From Cyanobacteriota bacterium (GTDB taxonomy: Bacteria > Cyanobacteriota > Cyanobacteriia > PCC-6307 > Cyanobiaceae), in NCBI GenBank assembly GCA_026389255.1, contig JAPLIF010000097.1, positions 1 to 6,234 of the forward strand: 6,234 nt of DNA, written 5' to 3'. Numbering within the stretch: position 1 is the first letter of the stretch; every line of letters begins with the position of its first letter. Below, in pieces: positions 1-6,234 of this stretch. A program made the position numbers and the translations under genes. The notes under the pieces are model-generated. The model was not told the DNA's origin. It saw nothing but the letters and a program-made list of their open reading frames with translations, and ran no database searches.

Positions 1-1
1 G

Positions 2-580
2 GAGCAACTGGCCGCTGGGGCCATGCACAACATTCGCCATCTCTGGACCTCGGTGCGACCCAATGGCGATCACCGTCCCCATGATCTCAACCGGGTGGAG
101 ATCCGCATCTGCGACCTGATCAGCGATGCCGCCTTGCTCTGCGCCATCACCGCCTGGGCTGAGCTGAGGGTGCTGCAGTTGTTCCAGGACGAAGACCAGC
201 TGGACCCCCTGCGGGCCAGCCGGTTCACGGCCCCGGAACTGGCCTTGCTGGCCGATGCCAACGACCGGGCCGTCGCCCGCGACGGACTGGATGCGGTGCT
301 GCGCCACTGGCGCGACGGCCGACGGATCAGCGCCAGGGATTGGATCGAAACCGAACGGGTGGCGATGGCCCCCCTGGCCGCCGCCCTGCAACTTGACCCC
401 GTGCTCGCCCCCCTGACCGCGGTGCTGCGGGACGGCAACGAGGCCAGCCGCTGGCTGGCACGGCAGCGCCAGGGGGAGAGCATCCGCGAAATCATCAGTC
501 GCGAAGCCAGGGCCATGGAAAGCCGAGATATCGCCCAGCTGGCCAGCGTCGCGACAGACCGAACACCCGCTTTGGGATGA
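2..580 (+). CDS. gshA: Glutamate-cysteine ligase, cyanobacterial type (C-terminal part, cut by window edge)
   Basis: This enzyme joins L-glutamate to L-cysteine with ATP, the first and limiting step of glutathione synthesis in the cytoplasm. The frame is open from base 2, so the ATG at base 23 is an internal methionine and not the start. About 192 codons remain, roughly half of a usual cyanobacterial GshA. Recognisable pieces are the [16 protein letters not shown] segment at the left edge, [18 protein letters not shown] and, near the end, the [10 protein letters not shown] stretch. These match my memory of the C-terminal half of the GCS2-like cyanobacterial family. The catalytic N-terminal half is outside the window. 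The stop TGA (578-580) overlaps the ATG of ppc (577-579), which suggests translational coupling in a shared operon. The assignment rests on remembered family sequence and on gene order, not on a search. Confidence 0.85.
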   Translation, partial: EQLAAGAMHNIRHLWTSVRPNGDHRPHDLNRVEIRICDLISDAALLCAITAWAELRVLQLFQDEDQLDPLRASRFTAPELALLADANDRAVARDGLDAVLRHWRDGRRISARDWIETERVAMAPLAAALQLDPVLAPLTAVLRDGNEASRWLARQRQGESIREIISREARAMESRDIAQLASVATDRTPALG

Positions 581-3500
581 TCATGATTCCCTCCTCCGCC
601 TCGCCGACACCCATGCGGGAGTCAGCCGCCACGGCCCCTTCCCCCCTTGCCATCGCCGCCCAACCAGGGACGACGGGGGTGATCCGGGTGCTGGGGGAAC
701 GCCTCGAACTGGTCGAGGACCTCTGGCTCACCATCCTGCGCAGCGAATGCGGTCCCCGGCAGCTCGAACGGCTGCTGCGGCTCAAGGAGCTCGTCGGCCC
801 CCTGCATCCGGCGGAGACGGCCGCTGGCGACAGCGGCACTCCCAGCAGTAAGAGTGAAGCCATCGTGGCGGTGATCCAGGAGATGGACCTGGCCGACGGC
901 ATCGCCGCGGCCCGTGCCTTCTCCCTGTATTTCCAACTGATCAACATCCTCGAACAACACATCGAGGAGGACAGCTATCTCGAAAGCCTGCGCAGCACCC
1001 CCGCCGCCGCCAGCAGTGATCCCTTCCTGCCGCCCCTGGCGGCCCAGAGTTCCCCGGCCACATTCCGCCAACTGTTTGAGCGACTGCGGGCCCTCAACGT
1101 GCCGCCCGCCCAGTTGGAAAGCCTGCTACGGCAACTCGACATCCGCCTGGTGTTCACGGCCCACCCCACCGAGATCGTGCGGCATACCGTGCGCCACAAG
1201 CAGCGGCGGGTGGCGGCCCTGATCCAGAAGCTGCAACTGGACAGCCCCCTGGGACCCGATGAACAACAACGCCTGCGCTTGCAACTGGAGGAGGAGATCC
1301 GCCTCTGGTGGCGCACCGACGAACTGCACCAGTTCAAGCCCTCCGTGCTCGATGAGGTGGATTACGCCCTGCACTACTTCCAGCAGGTGCTCTTCGATGC
1401 CATGCCCCAACTGCAGACCCGGCTGCGCATGGCCCTGGCCGCCAGTTATCCCGATGTGACCCCCCCCCCCGAAGCCTTCTGCACCTTTGGGTCCTGGGTG
1501 GGGGCCGACCGGGATGGCAACCCCTCCGTAACACCGGAGATCACCTGGCGGGCGGCCTGCTATCAACGCCAACTGATGCTGGAGCGCTACACCAAAGAGG
1601 TGTCGGAACTGCGCGACCAGCTGAGCATCTCCATGCAATGGAGCCAGGTGGGACCGGCCCTGCTGGAGTCCCTGGAAATGGACCGACTGCGCTTTCCTGA
1701 AATCTACGAAGAGCGGGCCGCCCGTTATCGCCTCGAGCCCTACCGGCTCAAACTCAGCTACATGCTCGAACGGCTGCAACTCAGCCAGGAGCGCAACCGC
1801 CAGCTCTCCCGCAGTGGCTGGGAATTTCCGGGGGATGGCCACAGCGGCGTCAGTACGGCCCTGGGCAGCACGGCCCCCGCCAACTCCTGGTCCCAGGAAC
1901 TCCATTACGGCTCGGAGGACGACTTCCGGTCTGACCTTGAACTCATCCGCGACAGCCTTCATGTCACGGGACTGCACTGTGAAGCCCTCGAAGATCTGCT
2001 CAGCCAGGTCCACATCTTTGCCTTCAGCCTGGCCAGCCTGGACATCCGCCAGGAAAGCACCCGCCACAGCGATGCCATCGACGAACTGACCCGCTATCTC
2101 CAGCTATCCAGGCCCTATGGCGAGATGGGAGAAGACGAGCGGGTGACCTGGCTGCTCGCCGAACTGCAGACCCGGCGCCCCCTGATTCCCCCGGCGGCCC
2201 GCTGGAGCGACAGCACCGCCGAAACAATTGCCGTGTTCCGGATGTTGCAGCGTTTGCAACAGGAATTTGGCAGCCGCATCTGCAGCACCTACGTGATCTC
2301 CATGAGTCACACGGTGTCCGACCTGCTGGAGGTGTTGCTTTTGGCCAAGGAGGCGGGCCTGGTGGATCCCCATATTCCCCGTTCCAGCCTGCTGGTGATT
2401 CCGCTCTTCGAAACGGTGGAAGACCTGCAGAGGGCCCCCGCCGTGATGGGACGCCTGTTCCAGGAACCTTTTTACCGCAAATTGCTCCAAACGGACGGCG
2501 GCCAGCGTCTGCAGGAGGTGATGCTGGGCTACTCCGACAGCAACAAGGACTCGGGCTTTCTGGCCAGCAACTGGGAAATCCACCGCGCCCAGATTGCCCT
2601 GCAACAGCTCTCCAACCAGCACGATGTGGCCCTGCGCCTCTTCCATGGCCGCGGCGGCTCGGTGGGACGCGGCGGCGGCCCCGCTTACCAAGCCATCCTG
2701 GCCCAGCCCAGTGGCACCGTTCAGGGGCGAATCAAAATCACCGAGCAGGGGGAGGTGCTGGCCTCCAAGTATTCCTTGCCAGAGCTGGCCCTCTACAACC
2801 TGGAAACGGTCACCACGGCGGTGCTGCAGAACAGCATGATCACCACACCCCTGGATGCCACCCCGAACTGGAACGCCTTGATGGAGCGGCTGGCCCAACG
2901 CTCCCGCGACCATTACCGGGCCCTCGTCTACGACAACCCGGACCTGGTGGCCTTTTTCCAGCAGGTCACCCCCATCGAGGAAATCAGCAAACTGGAGATC
3001 TCCAGCCGGCCGGCGCGGCGCAAGAGCGGCGCCCGGGACCTTTCCAGCCTCCGGGCCATTCCCTGGGTGTTCGGTTGGACCCAGAGTCGTTTTCTGCTGC
3101 CCAGCTGGTATGGCGTGGGCCATTCCCTGCAGGCGGAGCTGAATAACGATCCCGAACAAATGGACCTGCTGCAGTTGCTCTATCAACGCTGGCCCTTCTT
3201 CCGCATGCTCATTTCCAAGGTGGAAATGACCCTCTCCAAAGTGGATCTCGACCTCGCCCAGCACTACGTGCGCACCCTGGGCAGGGAGGAGAACCGGGAG
3301 GCTTTCGAGCAGATTTTTGCCGCGATCGCCAGCGAATTCACCCTCACCCGCGATCTGGTGTTGCGCATCAGCAACCACACCCGACTGCTCGATGGCGATC
3401 CGGCCCTGCAGCTGTCGGTGGATCTGCGCAACCGCACCATCGTGCCCCTGGGCTTCCTGCAGGTGGCTCTCCTACGGCGCCTGCGCAACCAGAACCGCCA

Positions 3501-3627
3501 ACCCCCCATGAGTGAGGGCCAGGACCCCGGCGGCGGCGATGATCGCAACTACAGCCGCATCGAACTGCTGCGCGGTGCCCTGCTCACCATCAATGGCATC
3601 GCGGCAGGCATGCGCAATACGGGATGA
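577..3627 (+). CDS. ppc: Phosphoenolpyruvate carboxylase
   Basis: PEPC adds bicarbonate to phosphoenolpyruvate to give oxaloacetate and phosphate. In cyanobacteria this is the main anaplerotic reaction, feeding aspartate, glutamate and the open TCA cycle. At 1016 residues it is longer than E. coli PEPC (883), as is usual in cyanobacteria. Visible motifs are FTAHPTE with catalytic His196, WVGADRDGN (307-315), the DIRQESTRH block, [10 protein letters not shown] (651-660) with Lys657, and [12 protein letters not shown] (690-701) with Arg698. [10 protein letters not shown] (809-818) and the C-terminal [10 protein letters not shown] are also present. The Lys657-Arg698 spacing of 41 equals that of E. 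coli Lys546-Arg587. Extra length lies in the N-terminal leader and in a hydrophilic, Gly/Ser-rich insert around 413-449. I see no plant-type N-terminal phosphorylation motif. The start is either ATG 577, overlapping the gshA stop, or ATG 583, which has GGGA five bases upstream. The stop overlaps the next gene by ATGA. An 11-C run lies in frame at 1460-1470. Confidence 0.98.
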   Translation: MIMIPSSASPTPMRESAATAPSPLAIAAQPGTTGVIRVLGERLELVEDLWLTILRSECGPRQLERLLRLKELVGPLHPAETAAGDSGTPSSKSEAIVAVIQEMDLADGIAAARAFSLYFQLINILEQHIEEDSYLESLRSTPAAASSDPFLPPLAAQSSPATFRQLFERLRALNVPPAQLESLLRQLDIRLVFTAHPTEIVRHTVRHKQRRVAALIQKLQLDSPLGPDEQQRLRLQLEEEIRLWWRTDELHQFKPSVLDEVDYALHYFQQVLFDAMPQLQTRLRMALAASYPDVTPPPEAFCTFGSWVGADRDGNPSVTPEITWRAACYQRQLMLERYTKEVSELRDQLSISMQWSQVGPALLESLEMDRLRFPEIYEERAARYRLEPYRLKLSYMLERLQLSQERNRQLSRSGWEFPGDGHSGVSTALGSTAPANSWSQELHYGSEDDFRSDLELIRDSLHVTGLHCEALEDLLSQVHIFAFSLASLDIRQESTRHSDAIDELTRYLQLSRPYGEMGEDERVTWLLAELQTRRPLIPPAARWSDSTAETIAVFRMLQRLQQEFGSRICSTYVISMSHTVSDLLEVLLLAKEAGLVDPHIPRSSLLVIPLFETVEDLQRAPAVMGRLFQEPFYRKLLQTDGGQRLQEVMLGYSDSNKDSGFLASNWEIHRAQIALQQLSNQHDVALRLFHGRGGSVGRGGGPAYQAILAQPSGTVQGRIKITEQGEVLASKYSLPELALYNLETVTTAVLQNSMITTPLDATPNWNALMERLAQRSRDHYRALVYDNPDLVAFFQQVTPIEEISKLEISSRPARRKSGARDLSSLRAIPWVFGWTQSRFLLPSWYGVGHSLQAELNNDPEQMDLLQLLYQRWPFFRMLISKVEMTLSKVDLDLAQHYVRTLGREENREAFEQIFAAIASEFTLTRDLVLRISNHTRLLDGDPALQLSVDLRNRTIVPLGFLQVALLRRLRNQNRQPPMSEGQDPGGGDDRNYSRIELLRGALLTINGIAAGMRNTG

Positions 3628-4112
3628 AGCCCGCCTCCCTCTTGATTCCCTTCCGCACCAGCTCCCCCTCCCTGCCGCGCCTGCCCCAGGGCTACGGACT
3701 CATCTCCGTACCGGCTCTCACCAGTGCAGACCTCAACCCCCTGCTGAGCGCCTGCGGCGAAATCCCCCGCACGGAAACCATCTGGCAGCGGGTCCTGGAA
3801 CGCAGCAGCTGGCATCTCGGCGTCCACAACGCCAAGGGTCGCTGGGTGGGCTTCATACGCGCCACCACGGACCAGGCCCTCAACGCCAATCTCTGGGATC
3901 TGCTGAGCGATCCGGAGGAAACCCTGCGGGAAGAGGTCTTGCAGACCCTGGTCCAAGCGGCCCTGACCCGGTTGCGACGGGAGGTGGGGGGCTGCAGCAT
4001 TTCCCTGGCGGCCCCCCCCGAAGCCCTAACGGCCCTGCGTAGCGCCGGTTTCATCATCGATCCGGGCGGGATTCGCGCCATGGGCCTCAAGCTGGACCAG
4101 GACCGGGGCTGA
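3624..4112 (+). CDS. GNAT-like domain protein, function unknown
   Basis: This is a 162-residue soluble protein with no signal peptide or membrane segment. Residues 58-143 resemble the GNAT acetyltransferase fold. A central strand pair reads [21 protein letters not shown], followed by [13 protein letters not shown] (85-97), where GNATs carry beta-4. An amphipathic helix (101-120) comes next, and ALRSAGF (137-143) recalls the terminal FYxxxGF motif. However, the acetyl-CoA pyrophosphate loop, normally R/QxxGxG/A after the DP, is replaced by EETLREEV, so catalytic activity is doubtful. It may be a degenerate or repurposed GNAT fold. The ATG at 3624 overlaps the ppc stop in an ATGA, which places it last in a gshA-ppc operon and makes co-translation with PEPC likely. 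The substrate is unknown and a link to PEPC is only suggested by position. An 8-C run lies near its 3' end (about 4012-4019). Confidence 0.75.
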   Translation: MKPASLLIPFRTSSPSLPRLPQGYGLISVPALTSADLNPLLSACGEIPRTETIWQRVLERSSWHLGVHNAKGRWVGFIRATTDQALNANLWDLLSDPEETLREEVLQTLVQAALTRLRREVGGCSISLAAPPEALTALRSAGFIIDPGGIRAMGLKLDQDRG

Positions 4113-4125
4113 GGGAGGCTGAAAT

Positions 4126-4162
4126 GAAAAGAAAGAAAAGCCTCTCCGTTCCGGCGAAGAGG
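4126..4162 (-). terminator. Intrinsic terminator of the tRNA-Arg gene
   Basis: Read on the minus strand just after the tRNA, CCTCTTCG (4162-4155) pairs with CGGAGAGG (4148-4141) around a six-base CCGGAA loop. The 8-bp stem contains one G-T pair. It is followed at once by a T-rich stretch, CTTTTCTTTCTTTTC (4140-4126). This is a classic Rho-independent terminator pointing leftward. On the plus strand the hairpin is not followed by Ts, so it should not stop transcripts coming from the ppc operon. Confidence 0.8.
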
Positions 4163-4170
4163 ACGAACAA

Positions 4171-4244
4171 CGAGCATGGAGGGATTCGAACCCCCGACCC
4201 TCAGAACCGGAATCTGATGCTCTATCCAGCTGAGCTACATGCCC
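4171..4244 (-). tRNA. tRNA-Arg (anticodon CCG, reads CGG)
   Basis: The minus strand folds into a complete 74-base cloverleaf. The acceptor stem GGGCATG pairs with CATGCTC, with one G-T pair, and the discriminator base is G. The D arm is GCTC / GAGC with loop AGCTGGATA, which includes A14 and the GG pair. The anticodon stem is TCAGA / TCTGA around loop TTCCGGT, so the anticodon is CCG with T33 and G37. The variable loop is GGGTC, and the T stem is GGGGG / CCCTC with loop TTCGAAT. The 3' CCA is not encoded (TTG follows), so it must be added by the nucleotidyltransferase. CGG decoding fits a GC-rich genome. A terminator follows. I see no convincing -10/-35 in the 45 bases between its 5' end and the recF fragment. 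Confidence 0.97.
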
Positions 4245-4267
4245 AAAACAGGCCTGAATGGCAGCAA

Positions 4268-4284
4268 GGGGCCCCAGATGGGGT
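4268..4284. repeat. GC-only hairpin at the tRNA/recF junction
   Basis: CCCC (4272-4275) and GGGG (4280-4283) can pair around an AGAT loop, and GGGGCCCC (4268-4275) is itself a perfect palindrome. The structures overlap and compete. No T-run follows on either strand, so this is unlikely to be an intrinsic terminator. It lies a few bases before the point where recF homology begins (4290), so it is relevant to how the truncation arose, whether by a deletion at a hairpin or by an assembly or sequencing drop-out. Confidence 0.5.
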
Positions 4285-4289
4285 GCTGA

Positions 4290-5258
4290 CACCGCAGCAG
4301 CAGTGATCGCGATCTGATTCGCCAGGGGGAACCCGCCAGTCGGCTGCGGGCCCTGACCGCAGCGGGCGACAGCCTCGAACTCCGCCTGCGCCAAAGCGGC
4401 GGCCGCCAGGCCCTCCGCAACGGCAAAACCCTGGAACGGCAGATCGACCTGGTCGGTCCCCTGCGCTGCGTTGGCTTCAGCACCCTCGATCTGGAATTGG
4501 TGCGCGGCGAACCCTCGCTGCGGCGCCATTGGTTGGACCGGGTGGTATTGCAACTCGAACCGGTCTACGGCGCCCTACTGAGCCGCTACGGCCGCCTGCT
4601 GCGGCAGCGCAGCCAACTGCTCCGCCGCCACTCCCCCCCGGCCCAGCAGCAGGCGCTGCTCGATGTCTTCGACGAGCAGATGGCCGTTCTGGGCACCCGC
4701 CTGCATCGCCGCCGGCAGCGGGCCCTGCGGCGCCTCGAACCCCTGGCCGTGCGCTGGCAGGGTCGATTGGGAGGCGAGCAGGAACCCCTGGCCTGCCTCT
4801 ACCGCAGCGGCACCCGCATGGAAGCAGGCGCCATGGAGCTGGATGCCGAGGAACCCTGGCGGCTGGCCCTGCTGCGCCAGCTCCAGGACCAACGACCGGA
4901 GGAAGCCCGCCTGGGGCAGTGCATCGTCGGACCCCACCGCGATGAAATCGAACTGCTGCTGGGGGGTAAGACGGCCCGCCGCTATGGCTCGGCCGGCCAG
5001 CAACGCACCCTGGTGCTGGCCCTGAAACTGGCGGAACTGGACCTGGTCCGGCAGGTGGTGGGTGCCCCTCCCCTACTGCTGCTGGATGACGTGCTGGCGG
5101 AGCTGGATCCACGGCGCCAGCGGCTGCTGCTGGAGGCGGTGGGGGAAGACCACCAGTGCCTGATCAGCGCCACCCACCTGGAGGCCTTCGCCGCTGGCTG
5201 GCGCGATACGGCCCAGGTGGTGCGCCTCCAGGGGGGGAGGCTGGAAACCATGACTTAG
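4290..5258 (+). pseudogene. recF: RecF, 5'-truncated (N-terminus with Walker A missing)
   Basis: RecF is an SMC/ABC-type ATPase that works with RecO and RecR to load RecA at single-strand gaps. The frame is open for 322 codons after a TGA at 4287-4289 and begins [13 protein letters not shown], matching the family's SHR...DRDL/VR region (about residue 51 of E. coli RecF, which has 357). Conserved features that remain are [18 protein letters not shown] with [18 protein letters not shown], the ABC signature SAGQQR (4989-5006), Walker B LLLLDD (5073-5090) followed by VLAELD, and ISATHLE. The first 50 or so residues, with the GANGxGKT Walker A loop and the start codon, are absent. Upstream lies the tRNA-Arg flank instead. 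The first usual in-frame start is TTG 4497, which would give 253 residues. Without Walker A the product should not bind ATP properly, so I call it a pseudogene. The lack of internal stops argues that the loss is recent, or that it is an assembly error. Transcripts from the ppc operon could read into it. Confidence 0.85.
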
Positions 5259-5320
5259 GGAAACCCCACCGGCCCCAGCTGCAACTTTGCCCTATGGTGC
5301 CAGAAGTCCGCTTGGATTCG

Positions 5321-5797
5321 ATGAACCATGGCCTGTCCTGCCTCCACCCCAACCCGGGATGGAAGGCTGCTTTCTCCGCCTCCCCTGCCCCCCTCAGCAC
5401 CATCACTGATGCGGTTGGCAAACATTGCATTCTCGAGCTTTACGAATGCGACCCTTCCAAGCTCGACGACGAAGCTTTTCTCAGGAACGCCATCACGACA
5501 GCAGCGAAACGTGCTGGTGCAACTCTCCTGAACCTCATCACCCACCGGTTTGAACCGCAAGGAGTCACCGGTCTGGCCTTGTTGGCCGAGTCCCACATCT
5601 CCATCCACACCTGGCCTGAATCGGGCTACGCCGCAGTGGATGTCTTTACCTGCGGCGACCACACCATGCCTGACGAGGCCTGCCGTGTGCTCGCCAAGGA
5701 ACTGGGCTCCGGACGCCACAAATTGACCAGTTTCCGGCGGGAGACCCCCGGCAGCGTCGGCCTCAGCGACCGGGAACCCGCCTTGTTGCCGGCCTGA
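5321..5797 (+). CDS. speD: S-adenosylmethionine decarboxylase proenzyme (small prokaryotic type)
   Basis: This enzyme removes CO2 from S-adenosylmethionine to give the aminopropyl donor for spermidine-type polyamines. From ATG 5321 it is 158 residues. The core starts at [12 protein letters not shown] (33-44). The self-cleavage site is in [21 protein letters not shown]: the chain should break between Glu90 and Ser91, with Ser91 becoming the pyruvoyl cofactor. His96 and Cys111 (in FTCGDH) sit at +5 and +20, the spacing of the processing and catalytic His and Cys in the bacterial SpeH-like class. The first 32 residues are a Pro/Ser/Ala-rich leader before the core. I chose 5321 because [14 protein letters not shown] resembles picocyanobacterial N-termini I remember. 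ATG 5294 is an in-frame alternative, and frame further upstream overlaps recF. No clear ribosome binding site is seen. It lies 62 bases after recF and is convergent with larE. Confidence 0.95.
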   Translation: MNHGLSCLHPNPGWKAAFSASPAPLSTITDAVGKHCILELYECDPSKLDDEAFLRNAITTAAKRAGATLLNLITHRFEPQGVTGLALLAESHISIHTWPESGYAAVDVFTCGDHTMPDEACRVLAKELGSGRHKLTSFRRETPGSVGLSDREPALLPA

Positions 5798-5807
5798 CGG
5801 CACCTGG

Positions 5808-5842
5808 GCAGCCCAAGGCTGCAGCAAGGCCTCCAAGGCCTT
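5808..5842. terminator. Two tandem hairpins between convergent speD and larE
   Basis: The first hairpin is GCAGCC (5808-5813) pairing with GGCTGC (5817-5822) over a CAA loop. The second is AAGGCCT (5826-5832) pairing perfectly with AGGCCTT (5836-5842) over CCA. They fill the gap between the speD stop and the larE stop. Neither has a good T-run on either strand. They may help end larE transcripts leftward or protect the 3' end of the speD mRNA, but this is a weaker case than the hairpin at 5858-5892. Confidence 0.4.
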
Positions 5843-5844
5843 AC

Positions 5845-6234
5845 TCAATCCATCGGCGGCGACCCCACTGCGGGGTTTCCGCCGTTTGTTTTGGGGACGA
5901 GGTCCCGATTGAGCTTGCCACTGACAAGACCCTCCAGGTCCAGCCCGACGGCGCTGAAGCCCAGGGCCCCGAAGGCCTGAACCAGGGCCTGACGGAAGTC
6001 GTCTGCAACCAGACGCTGCAACGCCCCGGGCAGGGAAACTGCCGCCAGTTCAATCCGGGCGGTTTCCCCCTGGCTGCGGACCCGCAGATCCCGGAAGCCC
6101 TGCTGCCGCAACCAGGCCTCCGCAGCCGCCACCCGCCGCAGTCGGGCGGCGGAAATCGGCTCGCCATAGGGAAAACGGGAAGCCAGGCAGGGTTGGGCCG
6201 GCTTGTCCCACCAGGGCAGCCCCAGGGCCCGGGA
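5845..6234 (-). CDS. larE: LarE-type ATP-dependent sacrificial sulfur transferase (C-terminal part, cut by window edge)
   Basis: LarE is a PP-loop pyrophosphatase that adenylylates the carboxylate of the pyridine dinucleotide precursor of the nickel-pincer cofactor and inserts sulfur. The minus-strand frame is open to the right edge and encodes about 129 residues, a little under half of the family length. The ATP-binding PP-loop half is outside the window. Visible family features are WDKPAQPCLASRFPYGEPIS near the edge, whose PCLASR cysteine is at the place of a conserved LarE cysteine. AARLRRVAAAEAWLRQQGF and a C-terminal ALVQAFGALGFSAVGLDLEGLVSG block follow. GTG 6132 is internal, not a start. 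The protein continues about 18 residues past the usual SGxxN end (PKTNGGNPAVGSPPMD), over DNA that also forms the speD terminator. Whether this copy serves lactate racemase or another sulfur-insertion role cannot be told here. Confidence 0.85.
   Translation of the reverse strand, partial: SRALGLPWWDKPAQPCLASRFPYGEPISAARLRRVAAAEAWLRQQGFRDLRVRSQGETARIELAAVSLPGALQRLVADDFRQALVQAFGALGFSAVGLDLEGLVSGKLNRDLVPKTNGGNPAVGSPPMD
5858..5892 (+). terminator. Probable intrinsic terminator of speD, inside the larE 3' end
   Basis: On the plus strand GGCGACCCC (5858-5866) pairs with GGGGT (5872-5876) and, after a TTC bulge, CGCC (5880-5883), around an ACTGC loop. GTTTGTTTT (5884-5892) follows. The T-run is only on the plus strand side, so the hairpin serves transcripts from speD, 61 bases after its stop. 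It lies within the coding sequence for the larE C-terminal tail on the other strand. Confidence 0.6.

Noticed and set aside
1126..3378. Long minus-strand reading frames opposite ppc (1126-2067 and 2104-3378)
   Set aside because: They are antisense shadows of a GC-rich coding sequence. The plus strand carries unmistakable PEPC motifs throughout.
4141..4244. tRNA-Arg as an integration site for a mobile element
   Set aside because: There is no integrase, no repeat of the tRNA 3' end and no foreign-looking gene nearby. The flanks are housekeeping genes.
4277..4290. GGG GTG CTG before the recF fragment, which could read as the GVL of RecF's LLGxLRSHR in another frame, suggesting a simple frameshift rather than a truncation
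   Set aside because: The peptide upstream in that frame (RPEWQQGAPD) has no similarity to the Walker A and helix region, and the tRNA occupies the rest of the needed space. A small indel cannot restore recF.
4124..4306. A 60-codon plus-strand reading frame starting just after the GNAT-like gene
   Set aside because: It runs antisense through the terminator and the whole tRNA-Arg, and its peptide has no recognisable character. It is a chance frame.
4477..5112. A 211-codon minus-strand frame over recF
   Set aside because: It is a Pro/Gly/Ala/Arg-rich composition typical of an antisense shadow, and the RecF motifs on the plus strand explain the region.
5156..5320. An upstream extension of speD overlapping the end of recF
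   Set aside because: The extra 55 residues are low-complexity and run out of frame over recF codons. The internal ATG at 5321 gives a normal-looking protein.

Overview
The window is GC-rich, densely packed bacterial DNA whose gene content points to a picocyanobacterium of the Synechococcus/Cyanobium type. The clues are a long (about 1000-residue) cyanobacterial-style PEP carboxylase, a cyanobacterial-type glutamate-cysteine ligase directly upstream of it, and a small SpeD with the conserved picocyanobacterial core. The lineage is inferred from protein character only and I cannot name a species.

Layout. From the left edge, a plus-strand block holds the 3' half of glutamate-cysteine ligase (gshA), then ppc, then a small GNAT-like protein. 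The genes overlap by 4 bases (ATGA) at both junctions, so this is very likely one translationally coupled operon. A minus-strand tRNA-Arg(CCG) follows, with its own intrinsic terminator lying between it and the GNAT-like gene. Next comes a recF reading frame, plus strand, that has lost its 5' end, and then speD (S-adenosylmethionine decarboxylase), also plus strand. Convergent to speD, the 3' part of larE (PP-loop sulfur transferase) runs off the right edge on the minus strand. Hairpins between and within the speD and larE 3' ends probably terminate transcription. No gene-free stretch exceeds 300 bases.

Functionally these are housekeeping genes: glutathione synthesis, anaplerotic CO2 fixation into oxaloacetate, a probable acetyltransferase-fold protein, tRNA-Arg, recombinational repair, polyamine synthesis and a sulfur-insertion enzyme. 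I see no mobile element, CRISPR array or defence cassette, and no convincing new system.

The one striking anomaly is recF. Its frame is open and well conserved from the codons for the SHR-like region (about residue 51 of E. coli RecF) to the stop. Everything upstream, including the Walker A ATP-binding loop and the start codon, is absent, and the tRNA-Arg flank lies there instead. This is either a real deletion between the tRNA gene and recF or an assembly error at a hairpin-prone spot.
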